22,190 nucleotides of DNA from DATHSN01 sp035464115 (GCA_035464115.1 DATHSN010000097.1:1-22190); one strand, 5' to 3'. Numbered from the stretch's first letter, positions 8,167 through 15,746 are shown. Translations and numbers: made by a program. Notes: generated by a model not told the origin, from the sequence alone.

Positions 8167-9132
8167 GTGACCCGCCTCGGCTACCAGATCCCCAACTACA
8201 CCTATCCCGACACCGCCCCCGGCGACCTGTTCGGCTCGGTGGTCGCCCAGGCGAAGGAGGCCGAGGCCTCCGGCTTCGACCGCGTCCTGGTGATGGACCA
8301 CTTCTACCAGCTGCCCCAGCTGGGGGCGCCCGACGAGCCGATGCTCGAGTGCTACACCACCCTCGCCGCGCTGGCCCAGCACACGAGCACGGTGCGCCTC
8401 TCGGCGCTCGTCACCGGCAACACCTACCGGAACCCCGCGTTGCTGGCCAAGCAGATCACCACTCTCGACCACGCGTCGGGTGGCCGCGCCACGCTCGGGA
8501 TCGGCGCCGGGTGGTTCGAGCTCGAGCACGACGCGCTCGGCTTCGAGTTCGGCACGTTCACCGATCGCTTCGAGAAGCTCGACGAGGCGCTGCAGATCAT
8601 CGTGCCGATGCTGCGGGGCGAGCGGGTCACGCTGGAGGGCGAGCGGTACCAGGTGCGCGACGCGATCAACTCGCCGGCGCCGCTGTCTCGCATCCCGATC
8701 ATGATCGGGGGGAGCGGCGAGAAGAAGACGTTGCGGTTCGTGGCCCGCTACGCCGACGAGTCGAACCTCACGAGCGTCGGGCCGGCGGAGATCCCCCACA
8801 AGCTCGACGTGCTCGCCGCCCACTGCGAGCGCGAGGGGCGCGACCGCTCGGAGATCACGGTCAGCGTGAACCTGGCCTGCAACGTGGCGCCCACCGCCGA
8901 GGAGGCCGAGGCCGACCTCCGGGCGATGGCGGCCTCGAAGGGCTGGCCCGACGAGGTGGTCGAGCTGGCCAAGGCCGTGCTGATCCACGGCGACCCCGAC
9001 ACGGTGGGCGAGCAGCTCGCGGCGGTGAAGGCCGCCGGGGTCGACGGCGTCACCGTCAGCCTGCCCGCCAACGGCCACGTCCCCGGCCGCATCGCCCTGC
9101 TCGGGGAGGTCGCCGACCGGGCGCTCGGCTGA
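8167..9132 (+). CDS. F420-type LLM class oxidoreductase
   Basis: A 321-residue member of the luciferase-like monooxygenase (bacterial luciferase/F420) superfamily, whose TIM-barrel enzymes use FMN or coenzyme F420. Start is GTG 8167 with GGAGGAG about 6 nt upstream; earlier in-frame starts would add an arginine-rich, non-coding-looking stretch. Family hallmarks are the N-terminal strand RLGYQIPNY, the FDRVLVMDHF segment, VRLSALVTGNTYRNPALLAK, the GRATLGIGAGWFELEH motif near residues 108-123, and PIMIGGSGEKKTLR. It most resembles the actinobacterial subgroup named for Rv1855c (TIGR03560 type). In that subgroup F420 is the expected cofactor and the substrate is unknown. A strong hairpin follows the stop. 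Confidence 0.93.
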   Translation: MTRLGYQIPNYTYPDTAPGDLFGSVVAQAKEAEASGFDRVLVMDHFYQLPQLGAPDEPMLECYTTLAALAQHTSTVRLSALVTGNTYRNPALLAKQITTLDHASGGRATLGIGAGWFELEHDALGFEFGTFTDRFEKLDEALQIIVPMLRGERVTLEGERYQVRDAINSPAPLSRIPIMIGGSGEKKTLRFVARYADESNLTSVGPAEIPHKLDVLAAHCEREGRDRSEITVSVNLACNVAPTAEEAEADLRAMAASKGWPDEVVELAKAVLIHGDPDTVGEQLAAVKAAGVDGVTVSLPANGHVPGRIALLGEVADRALG

Positions 9133-9181
9133 CGCCGGGGGAACGGAGACCGCCACGGTGCGCGGTGTCCGCCGCGGACCG

Positions 9182-9207
9182 CCTGACGCCCCGGCGGGGG
9201 CGTCAGG
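9182..9207. terminator. Bidirectional hairpin terminator
   Basis: CCTGACGCCCC (9182-9192) and its exact complement (9197-9207) form an 11-bp stem with loop GGCG, between the converging LLM oxidoreductase and zinc-ribbon genes. The right arm contains the stop codon of the minus-strand gene (9203-9205). It has no T-tract. Confidence 0.65.
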
Positions 9208-9844
9208 ACAGCGCGGGGTCGGCGGGTGGCGGCGTGGCCGCCGGGCGCAGGCCACGAGCGGTCGTCGGGGGCGTCGCTCGCCGCAGCTGGCTGCGCAGAC
9301 GGCGCGCGTGCCAGCGGGCGACCGGGTTGGGGCCGGTGGCGATCACGACCGTGGGGGCGGCGAGGGCGCCGACGTGCGCCACCGCCTCGGCGTGGGTGAC
9401 GACCCTGACGTCGTGGGTGCGGTCGCCCGCCACGATCCGACGGGCCACGGTCGGGGCGTAGTCGGCCGGGCCCACGGCGCGGTCCACCCAGGGATGCGAC
9501 CGCATCGACGGCGATCGCTCGGCCACGACCAGCACGTCGACGGGGTCGGCGGGCGGGAGTCGGGCGCGGGCGGCGGCGGCCGATCGACGGGTGGGCACGC
9601 CGACCACGAGCACGACGGCGGACGCCGGCGAGCTCGGTGCCGGTGGCAGCGTCGGTCGGGGACGGCGGCCTCCCGCGCCTGGACCGCGCCGCCGATCGAC
9701 CACGTCGACGGCCTCGCCGCCGCAGCGGGCGCACACGAAGACGATCTCGTGGCGGCCCGGCTCGGGGCGGTGGATGGCGGTGGCGCCGGACAGGCCACGC
9801 AGCTCGCGGTGGCCGCAGCGCCGGCAGGTGGGGGCGAAGCTCAT
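9203..9844 (-). CDS. Hypothetical protein with N-terminal zinc ribbon
   Basis: A 213-residue protein from ATG 9844, preceded by GAGGTGA in good ribosome-binding position; a GTG 9 nt upstream overlaps that site and is less likely. Residues 7-41 contain two CxxC pairs (CRRCG and CARCG) separated by about 27 residues, a typical zinc ribbon. After a proline-rich linker (about 52-72), residues 75-180 show alternating short strands and helices (AVVLVVGVP, VDVLVVAERS, HDVRVVTHAEAV, PTVVIATGPNP) like a small Rossmann-type fold without a recognisable nucleotide loop. The tail is rich in Pro and Ala. I do not recognise the family. It lies downstream of the GlxA-like regulator on the same strand, 126 bp away. 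Confidence 0.65.
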   Translation of the reverse strand: MSFAPTCRRCGHRELRGLSGATAIHRPEPGRHEIVFVCARCGGEAVDVVDRRRGPGAGGRRPRPTLPPAPSSPASAVVLVVGVPTRRSAAAARARLPPADPVDVLVVAERSPSMRSHPWVDRAVGPADYAPTVARRIVAGDRTHDVRVVTHAEAVAHVGALAAPTVVIATGPNPVARWHARRLRSQLRRATPPTTARGLRPAATPPPADPALS

Positions 9845-9913
9845 GGGTCTCACCTCGGGGTCGTGGCTGGTGGGTGGTGGTCGAACGGCGGCGGGGGCGC
9901 GCGCGTCAGACCG

Positions 9914-9933
9914 ACCCGACGTCGTGGTCGGGT
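9914..9933 (-). terminator. Possible hairpin after the GlxA-like gene
   Basis: ACCCGAC (9914-9920) pairs with GTCGGGT (9927-9933) around a 6-nt loop, 38 bp downstream of the GlxA-like stop. There is no T-tract. It could end that transcript and separate it from the zinc-ribbon gene. Confidence 0.3.
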
Positions 9934-9970
9934 GTCGCCGGGCCCTGGGGGGCGGCGGGCCGCAGGGGCG

Positions 9971-11038
9971 TCAGCCGGCGGCGGGTTCGACCGGGCCGTC
10001 GCGCCCGGCGGCGAAGGTGCGTCGGTAGGCGGTGGGGGTGAGGCGGACCCGCTCGACGAAGCGGGCCCGGAGCGAGGCGGCGGTGCCGAAGCCGACCTCG
10101 GTGGCGATCCGGTCGATGGGCCAGCTCGTGGCCTCGAGCAGGTGGCGGGCGGCGTCGACCCGCCGATCGACGAGCCAGCGGTGCGGCGTCGTGCCGGTGA
10201 CCTCGCGGAAGCGGCGGGCGAAGTGGCGCGGGCTCATGGCGGCGTGGGCGGCCAGCGCCTCGACCTCGAGCGGCTCGGCGAGCCGGCCGAGGGCCCAGTC
10301 GAGGGTGCGGGCGATCTTGGGTTCGTCGGCGTCGGTGTCGACGGGGTGGTCGACGTACTGGGCCTGGCCGCCGTCGCGGTGGGGTGGGACGACCACGCTG
10401 CGAGCCACGTGGTTGGCGGCGGCGACGCCGTGATCGCGGCGCACGACGTGCAGGCACAGGTCGAGACCGGCCGCCGAGCCGGCGGAGGTGAGGACCTGGC
10501 CCTCGTCGACGTAGAGCACGTCGGGGTCGACCTCGACGCGCGGGAACCGCTCGGCGAGCGCCGCCGCGTGCTTCCAGTGGGTGGTGGCCCGGCGCCCGTC
10601 GAGCAGACCCGCCCACGCCAGCACGTACGCCCCCGAGCAGATCGACATGATGCGGGCGCCCCGCTGGTGGGCGGCCACGATGCGCTCGAGCACCCGGTGG
10701 GGTGGAGGTCGGTCGGCCGATCCCCATGCGGGGACGACGAGGGTGTCGGCGTCGTCGACGGCGTCGATCCCCGCGTCGGGTCGCACCGAGAAGCCGAGTG
10801 GTGTGCGCAGCGACCGGGGGCGGGGTGAGTCGGCGGCGACCACCAGGTCGTACCACCAGCTCACGCCGTCGGGTGCCTCGCGACCGAACACCTCCCCGAC
10901 GCAGGTGAGCTCGAACGGTGACAGGTCGTCGGCCACGAGGGCGACGACGCGGTGGGCGCCGCAGGCGCCGAGGGTGGCGGTCACGGCGTGCGAGCGGGTC
11001 GATGCCGTGGGCGCGGGGTCGGTGATGACGGGGTGCAT
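9971..11038 (-). CDS. GlxA-like regulator: DJ-1/PfpI domain plus AraC helix-turn-helix
   Basis: A 355-residue transcription factor from ATG 11038; GTG 10984 is an alternative start, and neither has a clear ribosome binding site. Residues 30-210 are a DJ-1/PfpI (glutamine amidotransferase-like) domain. It has the strand VVALVADDLSPFEL, the acidic-elbow region VVPAWGS, and the nucleophile elbow RIMSICSGAYVLAWAGLLDG with Cys134. Residues 245-345 are a two-HTH AraC domain, with MSPRHFARRFREVTGTTPHRW in the first helix pair and PIDRIATEVGFGTAASLRARF in the second. In this family the N-terminal domain senses a small molecule (such as a quaternary amine) and is usually not catalytic. No obvious metabolic partner lies beside it, so its target is unknown. 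Confidence 0.92.
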   Translation of the reverse strand: MHPVITDPAPTASTRSHAVTATLGACGAHRVVALVADDLSPFELTCVGEVFGREAPDGVSWWYDLVVAADSPRPRSLRTPLGFSVRPDAGIDAVDDADTLVVPAWGSADRPPPHRVLERIVAAHQRGARIMSICSGAYVLAWAGLLDGRRATTHWKHAAALAERFPRVEVDPDVLYVDEGQVLTSAGSAAGLDLCLHVVRRDHGVAAANHVARSVVVPPHRDGGQAQYVDHPVDTDADEPKIARTLDWALGRLAEPLEVEALAAHAAMSPRHFARRFREVTGTTPHRWLVDRRVDAARHLLEATSWPIDRIATEVGFGTAASLRARFVERVRLTPTAYRRTFAAGRDGPVEPAAG

Positions 11039-11051
11039 CGTCGCCACGTCG

Positions 11052-11273
11052 TCACCGGCTCCGGTCGCGGGGCCCGGCACCCGCGGTGAGCCCGTCGGAC
11101 CACGTCGAGGCGGATCCGGCCGGGCCGGACAGCAACGCCACGACGATGGCGCCGAGCGCGCGGAGCCGCCGGTGCCGTCGGCCCGGGTCGGACCGTCGGG
11201 TCGTCGCGGTGGGGGCCCACAGGCCGGCGGCGGTGCGACGGGGGCGCTGCGGGTCGTGGAGTCGGAGGGGCAT
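11052..11273 (-). CDS. Possible small membrane-anchored or secreted protein
   Basis: A 73-codon frame from ATG 11273 ending 13 bp before the GlxA-like start. Third codon positions are almost all G or C, as in the confirmed genes. The product has an arginine-rich N-terminal half, then RRHRRLRALGAIVVALLSG, a positively charged segment leading into a short hydrophobic stretch as in a signal anchor. A short polar tail follows. No Shine-Dalgarno sequence precedes the ATG, and I recognise no homologue, so it may be a chance frame in GC-rich DNA. Confidence 0.35.
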   Translation of the reverse strand: MPLRLHDPQRPRRTAAGLWAPTATTRRSDPGRRHRRLRALGAIVVALLSGPAGSASTWSDGLTAGAGPRDRSR

Positions 11274-11314
11274 GGCCCAACGATGGCGTCGGCGCCGGGC
11301 CGGGGCGAGTGGCA

Positions 11315-11334
11315 CGAACGACGCCGAACGACGC
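11315..11334. repeat. Tandem 10-bp direct repeat
   Basis: CGAACGACGC occurs twice in a row with no spacer. On the minus strand this is GCGTCGTTCG twice, about 40 bp upstream of the possible small ORF. Tandem 10-bp repeats put identical bases on the same face of the helix, so it could be an activator site. It could equally be chance. Confidence 0.5.
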
Positions 11335-11369
11335 GTTCCTGCCAACCCGAGCGACGGTGGGAGCGCGGC

Positions 11370-12266
11370 TCACCGGTCGGTGGTGGCCAGGCGCGCCGCG
11401 AACGTGACCATCGCCGCGCCCAGCGCTCGTTGCGCGCCATCGACGAGGCGGGGCGACCGCAGCACCTGCTCCCGCACGGCGGCCGAGAGCCAGGCGTAGC
11501 CGGCGAACACGGCGAGCGTCATGGCCATGAACACCCCGGCGAGGGTGACGAGGCGCGGGTCGAGCAGCACGGGCGCGCTGTCGAGGAACTGTGGCAGGAA
11601 GGCGAAGAAGAACACGGTGAGCTTCGGGTTGAGCACGTTGAGCACGACACCTCGTCGGATGACCTCGGCGTCGGAGCCGGGCTCGTCGGCCGGCTCGGCG
11701 CCGAACGCTGCGGTGGAACGACCGCGGAGCATCGACAGGCCGATGTAGGTGAGGTAGGCGACGCCGGCCCACCGCACCACCTCGAACGCGAGCGCCCCGG
11801 CGTGCATGACGCCCGACAGGCCGAGGAGCGCGGCGGCGAGGTGGGGCACGATGCCCAGGGTGCAGCCCACGGCGGCGAGGATGCCGCGTCGCCACCCGCC
11901 GGCGAGCGCGCTGGCCACCGTGTAGACGACCCCCGTGCCCGGCACCAACACGACCACGAGCGAGGTGGCCAGGAACTCCGCGGACACCAGGCGCCCGCCC
12001 ACCGGCGACACGAGAGCCGCCACCGCGACGACGACGGCAGCGAGGGCGACGACGGCGATCGCCTGGCGACGGGCTGACGTGTCGGCGGTGCGTCGGCGCA
12101 CGGTGACGGCGGCGCGGCACAGGTCGAGCACCTCGCCGAGGGGCAGGATCCGGGATCGGGGCCCCATGCCGTCGAGGACGGTGCCCACCAGCGCGTCCTC
12201 GTGGCGCCGGCGCCACTCGTCGGGGAACAGGCGGACGAGGAGCCGGATCTGGCGCTCGGGGCTCAT
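11370..12266 (-). CDS. LysE/RhtB-type exporter with extra N-terminal module
   Basis: A 298-residue membrane protein. The C-terminal 200 residues are a LysE/RhtB-type amino-acid (or related metabolite) exporter: FLATSLVVVLVPGTGVVYTVASALAGGWRRG with the family's PG motif, VRWAGVAYLTYIGLSMLRGR, and the conserved VLNVLNPKLTVFFFAFLPQF loop-helix. Typical family members are about 200-210 residues. Here 90 residues are added in front. Residues 1-60 form a charged cytoplasmic segment (IRLLVRLFPDEWRRRHEDAL...) like the N-terminus of membrane proteins encoded next to PadR genes, and residues 69-87 form an extra membrane helix. ATG 12266 overlaps the PadR stop by 4 nt (ATGA), so translation is coupled and export is probably PadR-controlled. 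The substrate is unknown. Confidence 0.88.
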   Translation of the reverse strand: MSPERQIRLLVRLFPDEWRRRHEDALVGTVLDGMGPRSRILPLGEVLDLCRAAVTVRRRTADTSARRQAIAVVALAAVVVAVAALVSPVGGRLVSAEFLATSLVVVLVPGTGVVYTVASALAGGWRRGILAAVGCTLGIVPHLAAALLGLSGVMHAGALAFEVVRWAGVAYLTYIGLSMLRGRSTAAFGAEPADEPGSDAEVIRRGVVLNVLNPKLTVFFFAFLPQFLDSAPVLLDPRLVTLAGVFMAMTLAVFAGYAWLSAAVREQVLRSPRLVDGAQRALGAAMVTFAARLATTDR

Positions 12267-12580
12267 GCGTCACCTCGTCGGGCCAGCTGGCCGCGGGCTG
12301 CGTCGGCGTTGGCCGTGAGCACCTCGGTCTCGGCCGCGAGCAGCGACGCGCCCGCATCGGTGAGGCGGTAGTAGCGGCGCAGCCGGCCGTCGACGACCTC
12401 GTCGCCGGCTTCGGCCAGCTCGCCGTGCTCGACGAGGCGGTCGACGGCGGCGTAGAGGGTGCCCGCCCGCAGGCGGACCCGGCCGCCGGAGAGGCGCTCG
12501 ACCTCGCGCAGGATGGCGTAGCCGTGCAGCGGCCCGGGTGCCACCGCGGCGAGGATCAGGAACGTCGGCTCGGTTATCAC
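12263..12580 (-). CDS. PadR family transcriptional regulator
   Basis: A 105-residue winged-helix repressor starting at GTG 12580. The family pattern is clear: an N-terminal helix FLILAAVAPGPLHGYAILREVE (7-28), the recognition segment RAGTLYAAVDRLVEHGELAE (38-57), and the wing with RLRRYYRLTDAGASLL (66-81). The short helical tail (82-105) is of the small PadR-s2 type and should mediate dimerisation. No ribosome binding site precedes the GTG, which fits a leaderless mRNA. It overlaps the LysE-type exporter gene by 4 nt. PadR repressors usually control an adjacent transporter and themselves, released by a small ligand or toxic compound. Confidence 0.93.
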   Translation of the reverse strand: MITEPTFLILAAVAPGPLHGYAILREVERLSGGRVRLRAGTLYAAVDRLVEHGELAEAGDEVVDGRLRRYYRLTDAGASLLAAETEVLTANADAARGQLARRGDA

Positions 12581-12585
12581 GACCG

Positions 12586-12617
12586 ACAGTACATACCGAT
12601 GAACTGACTATTGGCAA
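12586..12617 (-). promoter_or_regulatory. Candidate promoter of padR-lysE operon
   Basis: This AT-richer patch contains TTGCCA (12617-12612) as a -35 match and TATGTA (12595-12590, 16-bp spacer) or TACTGT (12591-12586, TANNNT pattern) as a -10. The GTG start is only 5-9 nt past these boxes, so the transcript would be leaderless or nearly so. The ATGTAC core resembles the ATGT/ACAT half-sites often bound by PadR proteins, which would allow autorepression; that part is inference. Confidence 0.4.
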
Positions 12618-12635
12618 GCCGGAACGGCGCCGGCT
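12617..12635 (-). terminator. Hairpin after the MOSC gene
   Basis: AGCCGG (12617-12622) and CCGGCT (12630-12635) form a 6-bp stem with a 7-nt loop, starting 4 bp past the MOSC stop codon. Reading leftwards it is followed by an AT-richer stretch. It touches the proposed -35 box of padR. Confidence 0.45.
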
Positions 12636-12639
12636 CCGA

Positions 12640-13398
12640 TCACTCGAGCAGCTCGACCCGGTCGCCGGGGTGGATCGTGCCCGGGGTGGCGACGTCGAGG
12701 TAGACGCCCAGGTGGTTGGGGGTGGCGGCGTTCAGCTCGGTCATGGCGGTGAACAGCTCCGGCTGTCGTGCCAATCCCGGTTGGGCGCGCAGCGGCATGG
12801 CGCAGCGCACGGTGGGTTGGCGCACCGTGAGCACCGCCTCGCCGATGCGGAGCTGGCGGCCCGACCAGGTGTCCTCGGCGAAGGGTTCGGCATCGAGGTC
12901 CACCAGCAGGTTGGGGCGGAACCGGCGCACGTCCCAGTCGAGCTCGGGGCGAGCCGAGGCGCAGTGGGCGAGGGTGGCGGTGGTGAGCAGGTGGACCGGT
13001 GCCCAGTCGAGGAAGGTGCCCGGCGGCGCCGGGATGTCGACCAGCTCGGCATCGTCGTTGGGCGGGTCGAACGTCATCTCGTAGACCTGCTCGGTGGTGG
13101 GCTCGGGCTGGCGCACGATCACGTCGCGCCCGAGCCAGGCCGACAGCGTCGAGTCGACGTCGGCGCCATCGAGCGCGACGACGGTGCCGTCGGGCAGCGT
13201 CACCGCGTCGTCGGTCGCCGAGGCGAGCAGCAGCGCCGAGAACCGCTTGGCCGACGCCAGCTTGCCGCTGGCCACGTCGATGAGACCCCAGCGGCGGTCG
13301 CCCTCGACGCCACGAGAGCCGATGCTCAGCTCGTCGACGGCGGCGCCCTGCATCGACTTCACCGGGTACCGCCAGCACCCCACCACGGAACCGATCAC
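12640..13398 (-). CDS. MOSC domain-containing protein
   Basis: A 252-residue protein with the two-part architecture of YcbX/mARC-type MOSC proteins. The N-terminal beta-barrel begins VGCWRYPVKSMQGAAVDEL (6-24) and GVEGDRRWGLID (30-41). The MOSC core follows from about 130, with FRPNLLVDLD (160-169) and the conserved-cysteine segment VRCAMPLRAQPGL (Cys199), ending in the GTIHPGDRVELLE barrel strand. In characterised relatives this cysteine coordinates molybdenum cofactor, and the enzymes reduce N-hydroxylated compounds; the substrate here is unknown. GTG 13398 is chosen because AGGAGG lies about 6 nt upstream. It is divergent from the GGDEF-hemerythrin gene across 120 bp and ends 59 bp before padR. 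Confidence 0.9.
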   Translation of the reverse strand: MIGSVVGCWRYPVKSMQGAAVDELSIGSRGVEGDRRWGLIDVASGKLASAKRFSALLLASATDDAVTLPDGTVVALDGADVDSTLSAWLGRDVIVRQPEPTTEQVYEMTFDPPNDDAELVDIPAPPGTFLDWAPVHLLTTATLAHCASARPELDWDVRRFRPNLLVDLDAEPFAEDTWSGRQLRIGEAVLTVRQPTVRCAMPLRAQPGLARQPELFTAMTELNAATPNHLGVYLDVATPGTIHPGDRVELLE

Positions 13399-13518
13399 GC
13401 GTCCTCCTGCCCGGCTTCGCGGTCGATGCGCCGGGTCGGCCAGTAGAGCACGGCGTCGGCGCGCGAGGCCGTCCGGGTTCGGCCACCGGGGCAGAGGGAT
13501 CCGAGGAGGTCGTCACCG

Positions 13519-15690
13519 GTGGCGCCGACGAGCACGAACGGGACGAAGCCGAACCATCACCGCGAGGGCCTGGCGGCCGATGGTGACGATGTGGTCGAGG
13601 TCGTGCACCCGCGGGATGGTGAGCCGCCGCCGTCGGCGGTGTCCGACGCGCGGCGCACCGCGGTCGAGGACATCCTCGACTCGGTCGACGCCCGCATCTG
13701 CCGCTACCGGGTCGCCGACCTGCAGGTGCGGTACTGCAACGCGGCGTGGGCCGCGTCGTTCGGCGCGCCGGCGGATGAGCTGGTCGGTCGCACCCTGTCG
13801 GAGATCCTCGACCCCGAGGACCTCGCCGCGGTGGTGGCGTGGCTGCCCACGCTCCTCCGGCACGGGAGCCTCGGCGCCCACGAGCACACCCGGACCGGGA
13901 CCCGGGGCACCGAGATCGTCGAGTCGTGGACCGACCGGGTCATCGAGACCGACGGGGCCCTCGAGATCATCACCTCGGCCCACGACGTCACCGATCGGGC
14001 CCGCTCGACCGATGCGCTGGTCGCGGCCGAGGCGCGGGCCCGGGCGCTGGTGGAGTCGCTGCCCGTGCCGGCCTACCGACGCACCCGCGGTGGCGTCATC
14101 ACCCAGGTCAACCCGGCGGCGGCGGCATGGCTCGGGCGCAGCAGCGAGTCGCTCGTCGGCACCGACGTGGTGGAGCTGATCGCGCCCGCCGACCGGGACC
14201 GCGTCCGGGACTACCTGATCGCCGAGACCCTGCCCGACACCGACGAGGTCCGGTTCGTGTGCGGCGACCAGACCCGGGTGGCGGCGCTCAGCGCGTCCGA
14301 GCTGACGATCGACGGGGTGGCCGAGGTCCTGGTGGTGCTGCACGACATCACCGACGCGCACGCCACGCACCGCGACCTCGACGCCGCTCGCCAGCGCACC
14401 GAGCTGGTCCTCGCCGCCCTCGACACCGCGGTGCTGCTGCACGACGGCACCGGGCGCATCGAGATGGCCAACTCGGCGGCCGCCGCCATGTTCGGCGAGT
14501 CGGATCCGGTGGCGCTGGTCGGCACCCACACCGACACCTGGCTGAGCGACGCGCTCCACGAGTCCGGTCGCCCGCTGGGCGCCAGCGCGGCGATCATCCG
14601 TCGGGCCCTCGAGATCGGACCTACGCACCTCGAGCTGGGGCTGCCGAGCGACGACGGCGTCCGCTGGCTGCGGGCCACCGCCGTCGCCGTCCCCGGGCCG
14701 CGCGGCGAGACCTCGGTGGTGTGCGGCCTCACCGACGTCACCGCCAGCCACGACGACCGCATGGCCCTCAGCCACGCCGCGCTCACCGATCCGCTCACCG
14801 GCCTCGCCAACCGCTCGGCGCTGGTCGCCGACCTGAGCGCGGCGCTGGCCGGTGAGCCCGACGGGGCGATCCTGTTCATCGACCTCGACCGGTTCAAGCC
14901 GGTGAACGACCTGTACGGCCACGAGACCGGCGATCAGCTGCTCGTGGCCGTCGCGGGGCGCTTGCGCGGCGCAGTGGCCGCCACCGACACGGTGGCCCGG
15001 GTGGGCGGCGACGAGTTCGTGGTCCTCGTCCACGGGCTCCCCGACCGCAGCGCCCTCGATGCGCTGACGGGGCGGTTGCGCGCCGTGCTGCGGGCCCCGT
15101 TCCACCTCGAGGGGATCGAGGTCGCCATCGACGCGTCCATCGGCGCCGCCCTCCTCGACGCGGGCAGTCACCCCGACGATGTGTTGGGCACCGCCGACCG
15201 GCACATGTACGCAGCCAAGCGCCGCCACCACCGCGAGTCCGCCGTGGCGAGCGGCGAGGGGCCCCTCACCTGGTCCGTGGCCCTCGCCCTGGGGGTCGAG
15301 ACGATGGATCGCGAGCACCACGAGCTCGTGGTGCTGCTCGGACGGGTCGCCCGGGCGATCGCCGACGACGATGCGTCCTCGGCGCTCGCGGCGCTCGATG
15401 CCCTGGCCGACCACACCGTCGAGCACTTCGCCTCCGAGGAGGCGCTCATGGAAGAGGCGGCCTACCCGGCCATCAGCGGCCACCGCGTCGAGCACCGCCG
15501 CCTGCTCGCGTCGGTGGGTCGGTACCGCGACGACCTCGCAGCCGGGGTCGGGCCGTCACCGGCGCTGCTCGTGGTGCTGTTGAGCGAGTGGCTGGGCAAC
15601 CACATCTCGGGGGCCGACCGCGTCTTCGCCGACTTCCTGCACCGCTACCGCCCCGAGCTCTCGGCGCCGAGGCCGTCCGTCACCCACTGA
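13519..15690 (+). CDS. PASx3-GGDEF-hemerythrin diguanylate cyclase
   Basis: A 723-residue soluble signalling protein from GTG 13519, with GAGGAGG 9 nt upstream. Three PAS-like sensor modules occupy roughly 48-160, 170-280 and 292-408, each ending in a DVT/DIT-type motif. The GGDEF domain (about 415-570) keeps DPLTGLANR, the metal-binding FIDLDRFK, and GGDEF at 496-500, so it should make cyclic di-GMP from GTP. The product-inhibition RxxD site is replaced by AATD (487-490). Residues 585-710 are a bacteriohemerythrin with all expected iron ligands: His600 (DREHHEL), His636 and Glu640 (HFASEE), His655 and His659 (HRVEH), His695 and Asp700 (HISGAD). This predicts control by O2, NO or redox state. 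No EAL domain or membrane segment is present. Confidence 0.93.
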   Translation: MAPTSTNGTKPNHHREGLAADGDDVVEVVHPRDGEPPPSAVSDARRTAVEDILDSVDARICRYRVADLQVRYCNAAWAASFGAPADELVGRTLSEILDPEDLAAVVAWLPTLLRHGSLGAHEHTRTGTRGTEIVESWTDRVIETDGALEIITSAHDVTDRARSTDALVAAEARARALVESLPVPAYRRTRGGVITQVNPAAAAWLGRSSESLVGTDVVELIAPADRDRVRDYLIAETLPDTDEVRFVCGDQTRVAALSASELTIDGVAEVLVVLHDITDAHATHRDLDAARQRTELVLAALDTAVLLHDGTGRIEMANSAAAAMFGESDPVALVGTHTDTWLSDALHESGRPLGASAAIIRRALEIGPTHLELGLPSDDGVRWLRATAVAVPGPRGETSVVCGLTDVTASHDDRMALSHAALTDPLTGLANRSALVADLSAALAGEPDGAILFIDLDRFKPVNDLYGHETGDQLLVAVAGRLRGAVAATDTVARVGGDEFVVLVHGLPDRSALDALTGRLRAVLRAPFHLEGIEVAIDASIGAALLDAGSHPDDVLGTADRHMYAAKRRHHRESAVASGEGPLTWSVALALGVETMDREHHELVVLLGRVARAIADDDASSALAALDALADHTVEHFASEEALMEEAAYPAISGHRVEHRRLLASVGRYRDDLAAGVGPSPALLVVLLSEWLGNHISGADRVFADFLHRYRPELSAPRPSVTH

Positions 15691-15701
15691 GCGCGAGCTC
15701 C

Positions 15702-15729
15702 GGGAAACGACGGGCGCCGGGTGATCGTC
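15702..15729 (+). promoter_or_regulatory. ECF-sigma-like promoter for the flavin protein
   Basis: GGGAAAC (15702-15708) and CGTC (15726-15729) are separated by 17 bp, the usual arrangement for ECF (group 4) sigma promoters. The ATG follows 18 bp after CGTC, giving a short leader. The same arrangement recurs before the next gene (16483-16510). Confidence 0.4.
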
Positions 15730-15746
15730 CGGGTGAAGATGCGTCG

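Larger units (their letters stand above)
11039..11369. other. 331-bp gap between GlxA-like and LysE-type genes
   Basis: This stretch separates two minus-strand genes. It holds a possible 73-codon minus-strand ORF (11052-11273) and a perfect tandem 10-bp repeat (11315-11334). Any promoter of the GlxA-like gene should lie here, but I see no convincing -10 or -35 pair. Confidence 0.6.

Noticed and set aside
9158..10828. Long plus-strand open frame opposite the zinc-ribbon and GlxA-like genes
   Set aside because: The translation is Gly/Arg/Val low-complexity with no domain; it is a by-product of high GC, whereas the minus-strand frames show real motifs.
13422..13448. Six-codon upstream frame (MRRVGQ) before the GGDEF-hemerythrin gene as a leader peptide
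   Set aside because: No ribosome binding site, no attenuator hairpins, and such short frames are expected by chance.
13513..15495. 660-codon minus-strand open frame opposite the GGDEF-hemerythrin gene
   Set aside because: No domain is recognisable and the composition is biased; the plus strand encodes complete PAS, GGDEF and hemerythrin motifs.
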